64,000 nt of DNA from the NCBI GenBank assembly GCA_028280945.1, contig JANQKV010000001.1, positions 124,001 to 188,000 of the forward strand, given 5' to 3'. The stretch's first letter is position 1, and each line of letters starts with the position of its first letter. The stretch is from Opitutaceae bacterium (GTDB lineage Bacteria; Verrucomicrobiota; Verrucomicrobiia; Opitutales; Opitutaceae). The notes beneath the pieces were generated by a model. The model was not told the DNA's origin and did not search any database. It saw only the letters and a list, made by a program, of their open reading frames with translations. Made by a program: the position numbers and the translations under genes. Below, one piece after another: positions 53,387 through 62,564 of this stretch.

Positions 53387-54120
53387 TGACCATCGATCTG
53401 AATTGCGATGTGGGCGAAGGCGCGGGCAACGATGCCGAACTGATGCCCCACATTTCGTCGGCCAATATTGCCTGTGGTGCGCATGCGGGAGACGAGGCGA
53501 CCATGCGGGAAACGTTTGCTTTGGCGGCGGCGGCGGGAACGACTCCTGGAGCCCACCCGGGGTTTCCCGACCGGGAGCATTTTGGACGGCGCGAGATGCC
53601 GATGGATCTCCCGGAGTTGCGAGCGACCCTTTTGCATCAACTCACGGCCCTGCGGCGGGTGGGGGCATTTCGCTACGTGAAACCCCACGGGGCTCTCTAT
53701 AACCTGGCGGCCCGCGATGAGGCGGTGGCGCAGGTGGTGGTGGAAGCTGTGGCCGATTTTGATGCTGAGCTGGGATTGATGGCCCTGGCGGGAAGCAAGC
53801 TGCTGCACCTCGGCCGGGACCGGGGACTGATCACGGCGGCGGAAGCGTTTGCGGATCGCGCTTACACTGCAAAAGGAGCATTGGTTTCACGAGGGCAGCC
53901 GGGAGCGGTGCTCGACAGTGAGACGGCAGCGGTTGAACAGGTGTTGGAAATGGTGCAGCACGGTCGGGTCAGAGCCATCTCGGGTGAATGGGTGCCCGTG
54001 CAGGCCGACTCGATCTGCGTGCACGGCGACAACCCGCAGGCTGTGGCGTTCGTGCAGGGACTTCGTGAAGGGCTGGCCGCAGCGGGCGTAGAAATTAAGT
54101 CGAGTTGGACCAACGCATGA
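53386..54120 (+). CDS. pxpA: 5-Oxoprolinase subunit A
   Basis: A 244-residue LamB/YcsF-family protein with TIDLNCDVGEGAGNDAELMPHISSANIACGAHAGD, HPGFPDREHFGRREM, YVKPHGALYN and SICVHGDNPQAV. It supplies the catalytic barrel of the PxpABC oxoprolinase. It starts on the stop codon of pxpBC and overlaps pcp by 4 bp (ATGA), so the three genes form one tightly coupled unit. Confidence 0.95.
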   Translation: MTIDLNCDVGEGAGNDAELMPHISSANIACGAHAGDEATMRETFALAAAAGTTPGAHPGFPDREHFGRREMPMDLPELRATLLHQLTALRRVGAFRYVKPHGALYNLAARDEAVAQVVVEAVADFDAELGLMALAGSKLLHLGRDRGLITAAEAFADRAYTAKGALVSRGQPGAVLDSETAAVEQVLEMVQHGRVRAISGEWVPVQADSICVHGDNPQAVAFVQGLREGLAAAGVEIKSSWTNA

Positions 54121-54737
54121 AGCCTCCCGTTCTGGTAACTGGTTTTGAGCCCTTCGGCGAGGTTGCGGTAAATCCTTCGGCGCAACTGGCCGAGCGGCTG
54201 AATGGCAGCCGCATTTGGGGACGAGACGTGATCGGGAAAACGTTGCCGGTCGAATTCGGAGTGGCGGCAGATCGGCTCATCGCTTTGATCCAAAAGCACA
54301 ATCCAGCGGTGGTGGTTTGCCTTGGCATAGCACCATCGCGACGGATTCTTTCGCTCGAGCGGGTGGCGATCAACCTCGCTGATGCCAGCATCCCGGACAA
54401 TGCCGGCCGGCGGCCGATTGACCGGCCGATTGATCTACACGGCCCGGCAGCGTTTTTTTCGACGTTGCCCATCAAGGCAATCGCGCGCGCGTTGAGCGAG
54501 GCAGGGATTGGCTGTGAGATTTCCCAGACGGCTGGCACATATGTTTGCAATCACGTGTTTTACCGCCTGATGCAGAAGTTGAAACAAAGGCCGCGGGTGC
54601 GCGGCGGATTTCTGCATGTGCCGCCGCCGCGGCGTGGATTGAGTTTGGAGGTGATGGAGGAAGCGATTGGTTGCCTGATCAGCACAACCCTGCGAAGGAG
54701 GAAGGATGCAAAAGTCCCCGGTGGAAGGGTGGATTAG
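54117..54737 (+). CDS. pcp: Pyroglutamyl-peptidase I
   Basis: A 206-residue cysteine peptidase with catalytic triad E81 (SLERVAIN), C144 (TYVCNH) and H167 (GGFLHVPP), at the family's usual positions. It removes N-terminal pyroglutamate from peptides; the adjacent oxoprolinase then turns the freed 5-oxoproline into glutamate. The ATG at 54117 fits MKPPVLVTGFEPFG. The C-terminal tail after about residue 185 is slightly irregular but the core is intact. Confidence 0.95.
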   Translation: MKPPVLVTGFEPFGEVAVNPSAQLAERLNGSRIWGRDVIGKTLPVEFGVAADRLIALIQKHNPAVVVCLGIAPSRRILSLERVAINLADASIPDNAGRRPIDRPIDLHGPAAFFSTLPIKAIARALSEAGIGCEISQTAGTYVCNHVFYRLMQKLKQRPRVRGGFLHVPPPRRGLSLEVMEEAIGCLISTTLRRRKDAKVPGGRVD

Positions 54738-54773
54738 ACTTCGATCACGGTCCGCTCCAGCGGGCGTCCCCAG

Positions 54774-56144
54774 TTATGGCAGATTTACATGCCGGACTTC
54801 CTCAATGATTCCAACAGTGTCCAGATCGTAGTCCGTGTAGGTCACAAAATCCCCGCGATTCCAAAGGATAACGCGGCTGTCCCCCCACCGCAGGATTAAA
54901 GGCCGGATGTTTCGCACGGAAGAGTCCTGGGTGACCGGGTGCCACACGATCGACTCAATAGTATCCGTAGTCTCGATACGAGCACGATAGATTTCGTGAT
55001 AACCTCCGCGGAATTCTCCGGTGCTCGGGTCGACGTCGGTTGAGATGAACACCTCCCGGGGGTCGAGTGGGTCGAGGGCAAGCAACCCGGTATAGCTGGC
55101 CTCCCGATCATAGAGGCAGCGTCCGGCGTGGGCGATTTCGCGATCGATCCAGGTCGTGCCGTTCCATTGGGCCAACCGGAATCGATTGTCGTGGTTTGAA
55201 ACATAGTAGGTATAGGCAATGTGCGGTGCTCCGTCGGCGTCCATTGCGATGTCGGTCGTCCAGGCTGCGCCGGGGGCGCTGAGCTCCTTGCCTCGCCCGG
55301 TTTCACCGCTGCCCTCAAAGACCAGGTCTGCTTCGCTCGGGCGCAGGGGGCCGGCTTCGGCGAGGGACTTGATCAAGGTGCCGTCGGCTCGCCAGAACCG
55401 ACCGTCCCGATACACCGCGTGGTAGATACTGTTGCCGAATCTCCGCGGGTGTGCGTCGGTGAAGCTGACGTGGAGGCTGTCGGAATCACGCAGGACGTAG
55501 CGCGGATAGGGTCGATGTCGCCCGGACAGTTCGCTCTGGATGAAATGAGTGGGTCGCTTCCAAGTCAGGCCTTCATCTGCGGAGACTATAAAGGAAGGGT
55601 TGTAGGCAATTCCGCGGTGAAAATTATAAAGCAAACCGCTGCTCTGTTCCCCCCAAAGATTTACATAGGTGATCCGGCCTGCGTTGTCATAGTCGTGAAC
55701 AAACACCTCCTCTGGGGACCATGTGAGCGGATCTCCTGCGTCACTCATCCGGAACCGGTGCAGAAAATCGTCACCGTGCCTCGCGTAGACCGCGATCACT
55801 CGACCATCGGAACGCCGGAAAAAGGCCGCAGTATTGTGATCATCGCGGCCGAAATCTTCGCGCAACACCACCCGGCCACGGGGGACATTGTTGGCGAGGT
55901 CATGTATTCCCACCACGACGGAACCCCGCCCGTTGCCTTCGACCCCGCCGATGAAGAGGTTGTTGTCGCTGACGATTGCCCGGGGATCCTGATACCAGCA
56001 CCAACCTCCGTTTTCCAAGTATACGGTGAAGCCGTGAATATCAGTGGTCCGGTCGTAGGCTGCCAAGGCGGGAATCTCCGGCGCACTCCAAATTGCGATT
56101 GGGAACACACAGCCGATTGCAAGTTTGAGCCAGTGCGAAACCAT
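54774..56144 (-). CDS. Exported BNR-4 family protein, possible polysaccharide-active enzyme
   Basis: From ATG 56144 the protein has 456 residues with a signal peptide (ending PALA). ATG codons at 56186 and 56243 are in-frame alternatives. NGGWCWYQDPRAIV at residues 46-59 is the hallmark block of BNR-4 proteins, a family that includes ulvan lyase-like (PL24/PL25) and neuraminidase-like members. The rest is a beta-propeller with repeated SADEGLTW- and DADGAPHIAYTYYVSNHDNRFRLAQWNGTTW-type blades. Enzymatic activity is not proven. The divergent sulfatase-rich locus at the left of the window makes a glycan role plausible. Confidence 0.8.
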   Translation of the reverse strand: MVSHWLKLAIGCVFPIAIWSAPEIPALAAYDRTTDIHGFTVYLENGGWCWYQDPRAIVSDNNLFIGGVEGNGRGSVVVGIHDLANNVPRGRVVLREDFGRDDHNTAAFFRRSDGRVIAVYARHGDDFLHRFRMSDAGDPLTWSPEEVFVHDYDNAGRITYVNLWGEQSSGLLYNFHRGIAYNPSFIVSADEGLTWKRPTHFIQSELSGRHRPYPRYVLRDSDSLHVSFTDAHPRRFGNSIYHAVYRDGRFWRADGTLIKSLAEAGPLRPSEADLVFEGSGETGRGKELSAPGAAWTTDIAMDADGAPHIAYTYYVSNHDNRFRLAQWNGTTWIDREIAHAGRCLYDREASYTGLLALDPLDPREVFISTDVDPSTGEFRGGYHEIYRARIETTDTIESIVWHPVTQDSSVRNIRPLILRWGDSRVILWNRGDFVTYTDYDLDTVGIIEEVRHVNLP

Positions 56145-56220
56145 GCTGCGGAGATCACTGGTCCCGGCAGAGAGACTCAAGGCCATCCTGGTTTGAACCG
56201 TTGATTCGCCTTTTTCGGTT

Positions 56221-56724
56221 TTATCGAAGGGCAACTGATACACCGTCCATGGGTTGGATGGCGTCGACTACAATTCCTCGCAAGTTGCGGGCATTTACGC
56301 CTTCGCCATCGTGGGTGCGGTTGTTGAGCCCGGTGACCCGCCAGCCTTGACGGGTCTTTGCCACCAGAATGTGAGCCACGGTGCGACCGTATGAATTCTC
56401 ATAAACGACGGTCTGGCCGCGCTTCAACTCATCGTAGTCGGCGGGGGCCACAATCATGATGACGCCATGCTGGTAGAGCGGCAGCATGGAGTTGCCTTTG
56501 GCTGGGACGGCAACTCCCCGGCACTCGCGGGCTTTGGCCTGCGCAACACTCTGGGCGGACGCCGCCGGCACGAGCAGCGGCAAGGGGCTTTCGGCGACGT
56601 AGACTCCCTTGACCCATGCACAATTTTGGGCTCCGGCCGCCGTCATCAGACCTACTCCCAACCAGAGGAAAATGATGCCCAAGGTCCGTTGCAAAAAAAC
56701 CATTGGGACCCGATGCTGGATCAC
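56221..56724 (-). CDS. Exported signal-peptidase/LexA-fold protein with a likely Ser-His pair
   Basis: A 167-residue protein with an N-terminal hydrophobic helix (about 8-30), then AKGNSMLPLYQHG, the GxSMxP serine block of S24/S26 peptidases. The second catalytic segment reads GRTVAHILVAK, with His where bacterial signal peptidases and LexA have Lys. That resembles the Ser-His arrangement of archaeal and eukaryotic signal peptidases. Whether it is active is unknown. It ends 23 bp inside the longest form of the BNR-4 frame. Confidence 0.65.
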   Translation of the reverse strand: MIQHRVPMVFLQRTLGIIFLWLGVGLMTAAGAQNCAWVKGVYVAESPLPLLVPAASAQSVAQAKARECRGVAVPAKGNSMLPLYQHGVIMIVAPADYDELKRGQTVVYENSYGRTVAHILVAKTRQGWRVTGLNNRTHDGEGVNARNLRGIVVDAIQPMDGVSVALR

Positions 56725-56780
56725 TCGGAAAACGAGCCAAACCCTAATAATTAGGGTATATTACCTATACATCGAGGAGA

Positions 56781-57608
56781 TCACCCTGGGTGCTTGGTTC
56801 GCTGGATTACGATCACCCCCGCGACGAACAGGAAGAGGGAGTAGAACGTCCCGCGCGTGAGACCAAAAAGCAGCGACGCATCCGGTTCCCGGAACATCTC
56901 CGTGATGATGCGAGCCACGGCATAGATGACCAGAAACTCACCGGTCATTCGGCCTGGTTGCCGGGTGGCCACCGGGGTTTTCCAGAGTCGCCATTGAAGA
57001 TAGGCGAAGATCGCAAAACCCTCCAGCGCGGCCGCGTAGAGCTGTGAAGGATGACGGGCGGCGATTTCCGTCACGGGGGTGCCGGGCCGGGCACTGCCGG
57101 GGAAGATGACCGCCCACGACACATCCGTGACGCGACCCCAGAGCTCGCCGTTGATAAAGTTGGCCAGGCGTCCGAGCCCGATCCCGAGCGGGGCGACAGC
57201 AATGACCGAGTCGGCGAGATTCCAATACGATACCGGTCGTTTGCGGACGAACCACCACATGGCCACGGCGACGCCGATGAACCCACCATGCGACGACATC
57301 CCACCATCCCACACCCGCAACAGTTGAAAGGGGTTGGCCAGGACCGACCCGAGATCGTAGAGGATAAAATACCCCAAGCGTCCTCCCAGCATGACACCCA
57401 GGAGGAGTGCGGTCATCAGGTCCATCACGCTCGTAGGCGGGATTTGCAGGCGTTCCCGCTTGGCAGCGAGGTAGAGCAGCCAACCGCCGAGCACAAATCC
57501 CAGGATATAAGACAGACCGTAGTAGCGGATCCCCCACGTCTCGGTGAATTGGATCAGGAAGGGGCTCAGGTCGTGGACCCAATAGGCGGGAGTGGCCGAT
57601 TCGCCCAT
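56781..57608 (-). CDS. lgt: Prolipoprotein diacylglyceryl transferase
   Basis: A 275-residue, seven-helix enzyme that attaches diacylglycerol to lipoprotein cysteines. The Lgt signature is GLGRLANFINGELWGRVTD, with the preceding GGMSSHGGFIG block (catalytic His region) and LRVWDGG. It follows the CNNM-type transporter by 5 bp on the same strand. Confidence 0.97.
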   Translation of the reverse strand: MGESATPAYWVHDLSPFLIQFTETWGIRYYGLSYILGFVLGGWLLYLAAKRERLQIPPTSVMDLMTALLLGVMLGGRLGYFILYDLGSVLANPFQLLRVWDGGMSSHGGFIGVAVAMWWFVRKRPVSYWNLADSVIAVAPLGIGLGRLANFINGELWGRVTDVSWAVIFPGSARPGTPVTEIAARHPSQLYAAALEGFAIFAYLQWRLWKTPVATRQPGRMTGEFLVIYAVARIITEMFREPDASLLFGLTRGTFYSLFLFVAGVIVIQRTKHPG

Positions 57609-57613
57609 GGCGG

Positions 57614-58705
57614 TTACCCGGACTTGCCTTCGGCGGTTCCGGCCCGCGGTTTGGAGCCTGCCTTGGTCGCATCGCGTTTGGGCCGGGAATTCTTTTTCAA
57701 CCGAGCCCGGGCCAATTCCCGCATGTCGACCGCGACATCATCCTTTTCGAAAATCTCGCGGCCAATCAGGTGTTCCATGACGTCCTCGACCGTGAGCACC
57801 CCGGCCGTGGAGCCAAACTCGTCCACGACGACACAGAGCTGTTGGTGGGTCTTGAGAAACTCCTGCAAGGCCTGGGCGGCCGTGGCCGTTTCGGGCAGGA
57901 AGTGGATCTCATGCATGTGGGCGGTGATCGGATCGTTTTCCAGGTCGTTCGCCACGGCCTTGAGCAGGTCGCGTCGCCGCACCAGACCAACCACATTGTC
58001 CAAGCTGTCCTGATACACGGGAATGCGGGCAAACGGAATGTTGGGATACTGCTCGAACACTTCACCAACCGTGGCGGTGCGGCTGAAGCTGGTGACCACG
58101 GTGCGCGGGGTCATGATCTCCTGCACGCGCACATCGTCGAGTGAGAGGGCGTTGGCAATGATGCTGGATTCGCTGCGGGTCAGGGAGCCGTCCATCGCTC
58201 CCTTTTCCGCAAGAAGGATGATCTCTTCATCCGAATCGGTTTTTTCCGGCGGGGAGGTAATGACAAGCCGCACCAAGGCGTTGCAAAGGTAAGTTATCGG
58301 GCGGAGCGCGTTGCGCATCCAAAGCAGCGGGTAGACCACGTGGGGCTGCAGGGAAATCCGATAGACCACGCCGAGGTTTTTGGGGATGACCTCGGAGAAG
58401 AAGAGGATGCCGAGGGTCATCAGTGCTGAAATGATGCCAAGGGCGGTCTGGCCGTAGAGCTCGATGGCGAGCCCCCCGATGGTGATCGAGCCGAGGGTGT
58501 TGGCGATCGTGTTGAGCGTGAGGATCGTTGAGATCGTCTCCTCGAGGTTCGAGGTGAGCTGTTGCAAAATCGCGCCGCGGATGGGGCGGGTCTTTTTGAG
58601 CGATTCCACCTCCGACACGTTGGTGCTCAGGATCAGCGCCTCCATGAGGGAGCACATGAACGAGATGCCGAGAGTGAGAACGATCGCAGTTGCGAACAGG
58701 AACAT
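57614..58705 (-). CDS. CNNM/HlyC-CorC-like membrane protein with CBS domains
   Basis: A 363-residue protein. The N-terminal ~180 residues form a DUF21/CNNM domain with SFMCSLMEALILS and IFFSEVIPKNLGV. Two CBS domains follow (MTPRTVVTSFSRTATVGEVFEQYPNIPFARIPVYQD and VVVDEFGSTAGVLTVEDVMEHLIGREI). The C terminus is a short Lys/Arg-rich tail; the CorC_HlyC domain of longer family members is absent. Family members export or move Mg2+ or related ions. It starts the short unit with lgt. Confidence 0.9.
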   Translation of the reverse strand: MFLFATAIVLTLGISFMCSLMEALILSTNVSEVESLKKTRPIRGAILQQLTSNLEETISTILTLNTIANTLGSITIGGLAIELYGQTALGIISALMTLGILFFSEVIPKNLGVVYRISLQPHVVYPLLWMRNALRPITYLCNALVRLVITSPPEKTDSDEEIILLAEKGAMDGSLTRSESSIIANALSLDDVRVQEIMTPRTVVTSFSRTATVGEVFEQYPNIPFARIPVYQDSLDNVVGLVRRRDLLKAVANDLENDPITAHMHEIHFLPETATAAQALQEFLKTHQQLCVVVDEFGSTAGVLTVEDVMEHLIGREIFEKDDVAVDMRELARARLKKNSRPKRDATKAGSKPRAGTAEGKSG

Positions 58706-58776
58706 GATGGTGCGCCGAGTCTACGACGCGGGTGACGCAGGTTTACGATTCAAAAATGCAGGTGGAATGGCCGGGT

Positions 58777-60369
58777 TCAATCAGCACCGACATTATCTTG
58801 CGTCCAATTGCCGTCGATTATGCGCCACATCCGGCCGGTGGGGTTTGGATCGCGGAGTGAAGCCGGCAGGCGTTCCGGGCGCACGTTGTCGTAGCATTTG
58901 AGTGAGCCGAACCGTCGCAGCGAAGCAGGGAACCCGACCGCGGTAAACCCGGGGTGGCCGCCGGCGGGGAAAGGCCCTCCGTGCATCATGGCCGGTGAGA
59001 CCGCCACGCCGGTGGGCATCTTGTCGTTGAGAATGCGCCCGGCCTTTTGCGTGACGATGGGCGAAAGTCGATCGTGGGCCGCGTCATCCGAGCCGTCGGT
59101 GGCGGAATAAAACGAAGCCGTGAGGGAGGCGTTGAGCTCGGTCGCGATGACGGTGAGTTCGTCTTCGTCGGCAGCCACCACCACAAGGGAGGCCGGTCCA
59201 AACATCTCGCTCTGGAAGCCATCGGGATCGGTGAGGAATCTTTCCCCGGAGACGCGAAGCAGGGCGGGTTGGGCGAGGAAGCCGGGTTCGGCTGCACTTT
59301 TGCCGCGGGCCAGGAGCTCGGCGCCAGCAGCGGTGAGCTTGGCCACACTCTCGTTTAACTCGGAGGGCAGGCTGGAAACCAGCATGACACCCGATGGGGC
59401 GGCACTAAACGTCTCGGTGGCAGCGGAGATGAATGTTTCCGTTGCTTTGCCCGCGATCGTCAGGATCAAGCCAGGGTTGGTGCAGAATTGACCGGCGCCG
59501 AGCAGACAGGAACCGCTGAATTCGGCGGCGAGCTCGACCGCTTTTTCAGCCATGGCTCCGGGCAGAAAGATGACGGGATTGACGCTGCTCATTTCCAGAT
59601 AGACGGGTTTTCCGACTGCGTCGCCTGCCGCCTTGATCTTGCGCCCCGTGGTTTCGCTGCCGGTGAAACCAACCGCACCCAACCGGGGGTCGGCGACCAT
59701 CAACTCGCCGTCTTCAGGGTCGCAGTGGTAGAACATTTGCACGGTGGCAGGCGGAAGTTGGGAGCTCGCGAGTGCGGCCAAAGCAATCTCGGCCAATCGC
59801 CTGGTGGTGCCGGGATGGGCGGGGTGGGCTTTGGCGATGACTGGGTGTCCCGTGGCAATCGCGGAGGCGAAGTCACCCCCGGCAACTCCATTATAGGCGA
59901 AGGGGAAGTTGTTGGGTCCGATGACCAACACCGGTTGGCCGAGCGATTCGAGGCGCGAGCGCAGGTTGTTGGCTGAGTCGATGACCGGTTGAGTCCACTC
60001 TTCGGAAACCGCGGCGGCGGCGGCTTGGCGAAGTTGCCCCGTGGTGCGGGGGATCTCGACCTTGGTCAGGCGTGGTTCGACGGGGAGTCCGGTTTCCGAA
60101 TGAGCCAGCCCAGCCAGCTCTTCAGTGGCGTCGTCGATGCCGTTGGCGTAGGCGTTGAGGAAGTCGGCGAGTTTGCTCGGTGCGAGCGCCCGAAGTTGCG
60201 CCGCGGCCACGTTGCCGGCATCGAGCATCTCGCCGATTTCGGCAGCGGAGGCTACGGGATATACCACGTCATGTTGCTTCCCCGTGTTCGGGTTGGAGGG
60301 GGAGAACGTGGCGGCATCGGCGGCAGCGAGCCGCCACTCGCCATTGATGAGCTGGGGTTGGACAGACAT
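58777..60369 (-). CDS. NADP-type aldehyde dehydrogenase, alpha-ketoglutaric semialdehyde dehydrogenase-like
   Basis: A 530-residue aldehyde dehydrogenase with the catalytic E259 (YLEMSSVNP) and nucleophile C296 (GAGQFCTNPG). The sequence around VIGPNNFPFAYNGVAGGDFASAIATGHPVIAKAHPAHPGTT is characteristic of the 2,5-dioxovalerate dehydrogenase branch, which ends oxidative pentose, uronate and hydroxyproline pathways. It diverges from gdhA at 60539. Product glutamate/alpha-ketoglutarate would meet glutamate dehydrogenase across the shared control region, which may be chance. Confidence 0.88.
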   Translation of the reverse strand: MSVQPQLINGEWRLAAADAATFSPSNPNTGKQHDVVYPVASAAEIGEMLDAGNVAAAQLRALAPSKLADFLNAYANGIDDATEELAGLAHSETGLPVEPRLTKVEIPRTTGQLRQAAAAAVSEEWTQPVIDSANNLRSRLESLGQPVLVIGPNNFPFAYNGVAGGDFASAIATGHPVIAKAHPAHPGTTRRLAEIALAALASSQLPPATVQMFYHCDPEDGELMVADPRLGAVGFTGSETTGRKIKAAGDAVGKPVYLEMSSVNPVIFLPGAMAEKAVELAAEFSGSCLLGAGQFCTNPGLILTIAGKATETFISAATETFSAAPSGVMLVSSLPSELNESVAKLTAAGAELLARGKSAAEPGFLAQPALLRVSGERFLTDPDGFQSEMFGPASLVVVAADEDELTVIATELNASLTASFYSATDGSDDAAHDRLSPIVTQKAGRILNDKMPTGVAVSPAMMHGGPFPAGGHPGFTAVGFPASLRRFGSLKCYDNVRPERLPASLRDPNPTGRMWRIIDGNWTQDNVGAD

Positions 60370-60538
60370 GGGATTAAGTGAAGTTGATTTGGGCCGGATG
60401 ATTGGCCGGAAGCGGAACGAAATCGGGCAGGTCAAAGAGAGAACGAAACGTTCGAACCGGGGCCAAGGGATTTGTGGACAGGCCCGTCATGTCGCGTGCC
60501 GGAGTTTGCAATTTAGCCGAATCCTCGCCCGTTGCGGC

Positions 60539-61891
60539 ATGAGTGCTGCCGTGAACGATGCCGTCGAACACTTCATGTCGGGTCTGATCAAGCTCAATCC
60601 GGCCGAAACCGAGTTTCACCAAGCCGTGCGGGAGGTGGTGCAGAGTGTCATGCCGGTTGTCCTCGACAAGAAAGCCTACCAGGATGCCCAAATCCTTGAG
60701 CGCATGACGGAGCCGGATCGAATCGTCATCTTTCGGGTAACCTGGGATACCGACGAAGGACAAATCCGCGCCAATCGCGCGTGGCGCGTCCAGTTCAATA
60801 ATTCCATCGGCCCGTATAAGGGGGGCCTGCGGTTCCATCCGTCGGTCAACCAGAGCATCCTCAAGTTTCTGGGCTTCGAGCAGGTGTTCAAAAACAGTCT
60901 GACGGGCCTGCCCATGGGCGGAGCCAAAGGCGGTTCAAATTTCAATCCCAAGGGCAAGAGTGACCGCGAGGTCATGCGGTTTTGCCAATCGTTCATGATC
61001 GAGCTGCATCGACATATCGGCAAGGATACCGATGTGCCCGCGGGCGATATCGGGGTGGGGGCGCGGGAAATCAGCTACCTGTTTGGCCAATTCAAACGGC
61101 TTGAGAATGTCTTCACCGGTGTGCTGACCGGCAAGGGCCTGGAGTTTGGTGGCAGCCTGCTGCGGAAGGAAGCAACGGGTTACGGCTGCGTGTATTTCTG
61201 CGAAAACATGTTCAAGCATCGCGGGGAATCCGTGGCGGGCAAAAAGGTTGCCGTCTCGGGTTCCGGCAACGTCGCCCTTTATGCGGCGGAGAAGGCCACC
61301 GAGCTGGGAGCAAAGGTCGTGACGTTGTCCGATTCCGGTGGGTTCATCCACGACCCCGATGGAATCGATTTGGAAAAACTGGCCTTCGTGAAGGAGCTGA
61401 AGGAAGAGCGTCGTGGCCGCATCCACGAATACAAGGACCGGTTTCCATCCGCCGAATTTCATGCCGGCCAACGGCCATGGGTGGTGCCGGTGGACATTGC
61501 CTTGCCTTGTGCGACTCAAAACGAGATCAGCGCGGACGAGGCGAAGACCCTGCTCGGCAATGGGGTTCAGGCGGTTTGCGAAGGAGCCAATATGCCGACT
61601 GTCCTCGAGGGGGCGCATGCCTTCATTCAGGCGGGCATCCTGTTTGGTCCGGGCAAAGCCGCCAACGCAGGCGGTGTGGCCGTTTCCGGTCTCGAGCAGA
61701 CGCAAAACTCCACCCGGTTGTCGTGGTCGCGGGAGCGGGTGGACGAGCGCCTGCAGGAAATCATGGCCAACATCCACGGGAGTTGTGTTGATCATGGCAC
61801 CAACGGAAACGGGGTTGATTACGTGCGGGGCAGCAACGTAGGCGGGTTCATCAAAGTGGCCGATGCGATGCTGGCCCACGGTGCGGTCTGA
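60539..61891 (+). CDS. gdhA: NADP-specific glutamate dehydrogenase
   Basis: A 450-residue enzyme with the family blocks PYKGGLRFHPSVNQSILKFLGFEQ, GLPMGGAKGGSNFNPKGKSD (catalytic Lys), VPAGDIGVGAREI, the dinucleotide-binding VAVSGSGNVA, and CATQNEISADEA. Length matches the small hexameric type. It makes glutamate from 2-oxoglutarate, ammonia and NADPH. The frame is open far upstream inside the aldehyde dehydrogenase region, but ATG 60539 is the family start. A DUF429 gene follows after 5 bp. Confidence 0.96.
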   Translation: MSAAVNDAVEHFMSGLIKLNPAETEFHQAVREVVQSVMPVVLDKKAYQDAQILERMTEPDRIVIFRVTWDTDEGQIRANRAWRVQFNNSIGPYKGGLRFHPSVNQSILKFLGFEQVFKNSLTGLPMGGAKGGSNFNPKGKSDREVMRFCQSFMIELHRHIGKDTDVPAGDIGVGAREISYLFGQFKRLENVFTGVLTGKGLEFGGSLLRKEATGYGCVYFCENMFKHRGESVAGKKVAVSGSGNVALYAAEKATELGAKVVTLSDSGGFIHDPDGIDLEKLAFVKELKEERRGRIHEYKDRFPSAEFHAGQRPWVVPVDIALPCATQNEISADEAKTLLGNGVQAVCEGANMPTVLEGAHAFIQAGILFGPGKAANAGGVAVSGLEQTQNSTRLSWSRERVDERLQEIMANIHGSCVDHGTNGNGVDYVRGSNVGGFIKVADAMLAHGAV

Positions 61892-61896
61892 GGAAA

Positions 61897-62535
61897 ATGC
61901 AGATTGGCGAAAACGACGTCGCCTTGGGCATTGATGTGGGCGCAGAGCGCAAGGGCTGTCACCTTGTTGCCCTGAGCGGCGCGCGACAGATCGTGGGAGC
62001 GCCTGAGGTGGTGCATTCGGCGGATGAAATTGCCGCCCGCGTGGCGGCGACAAAACCGGCGGTCGTGGCCATCGACTCTCCCTGTGGTTGGTCGGCCGGT
62101 GGCAAATCCCGGCGGGCGGAGCGGGACTTGGCCCGGGCGGGTATCCAGTCGTTTTATACACCAACCCGGGAACGGGCGGCACAAACGCCCGGCTTCTACG
62201 GATGGATCTTTGCGGGTGAGCGGGTTTATGCGGCGGTGCGCTCCACCCATCCGCTGTATGCCGGACAGGGCTCGATCTGGGCCAAGTCGATGGAGGTTTT
62301 TCCCAACGCCACCACGCGCATGCTTACCGGGCGGCGACCACCACTTGGTGAATCCAAGTCGGCGTGGCGGCGTCAGTTGCTCGATGCCCAGGGGGTGGAC
62401 CAGACCCGGCTGAGCAACTTGGATTTTGTGGATGCAGCCCTGTGTGCACTTACGGGGTTGTACGCGCTGGATGGCGATTATCAGCCCTTTGGGGACGCGG
62501 AGGAAGGCATCCTGATAACACCCCGGGCGCATTGA
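61897..62535 (+). CDS. DUF429-family predicted nuclease
   Basis: A 212-residue protein with an RNase H-like core: GIDVGAERKGCHLVAL at the first acidic strand, VVAIDSPCGW at the second, and a late NLDFVDAALCALTGLYAL with a third acidic residue. It is annotated elsewhere as a predicted nuclease of the RNase H fold; the function is unproven. It may be co-transcribed with gdhA, 5 bp upstream. Confidence 0.8.
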   Translation: MQIGENDVALGIDVGAERKGCHLVALSGARQIVGAPEVVHSADEIAARVAATKPAVVAIDSPCGWSAGGKSRRAERDLARAGIQSFYTPTRERAAQTPGFYGWIFAGERVYAAVRSTHPLYAGQGSIWAKSMEVFPNATTRMLTGRRPPLGESKSAWRRQLLDAQGVDQTRLSNLDFVDAALCALTGLYALDGDYQPFGDAEEGILITPRAH

Positions 62536-62564
62536 CGGATTGTCCGACCCATTCAGCTTTCGAG

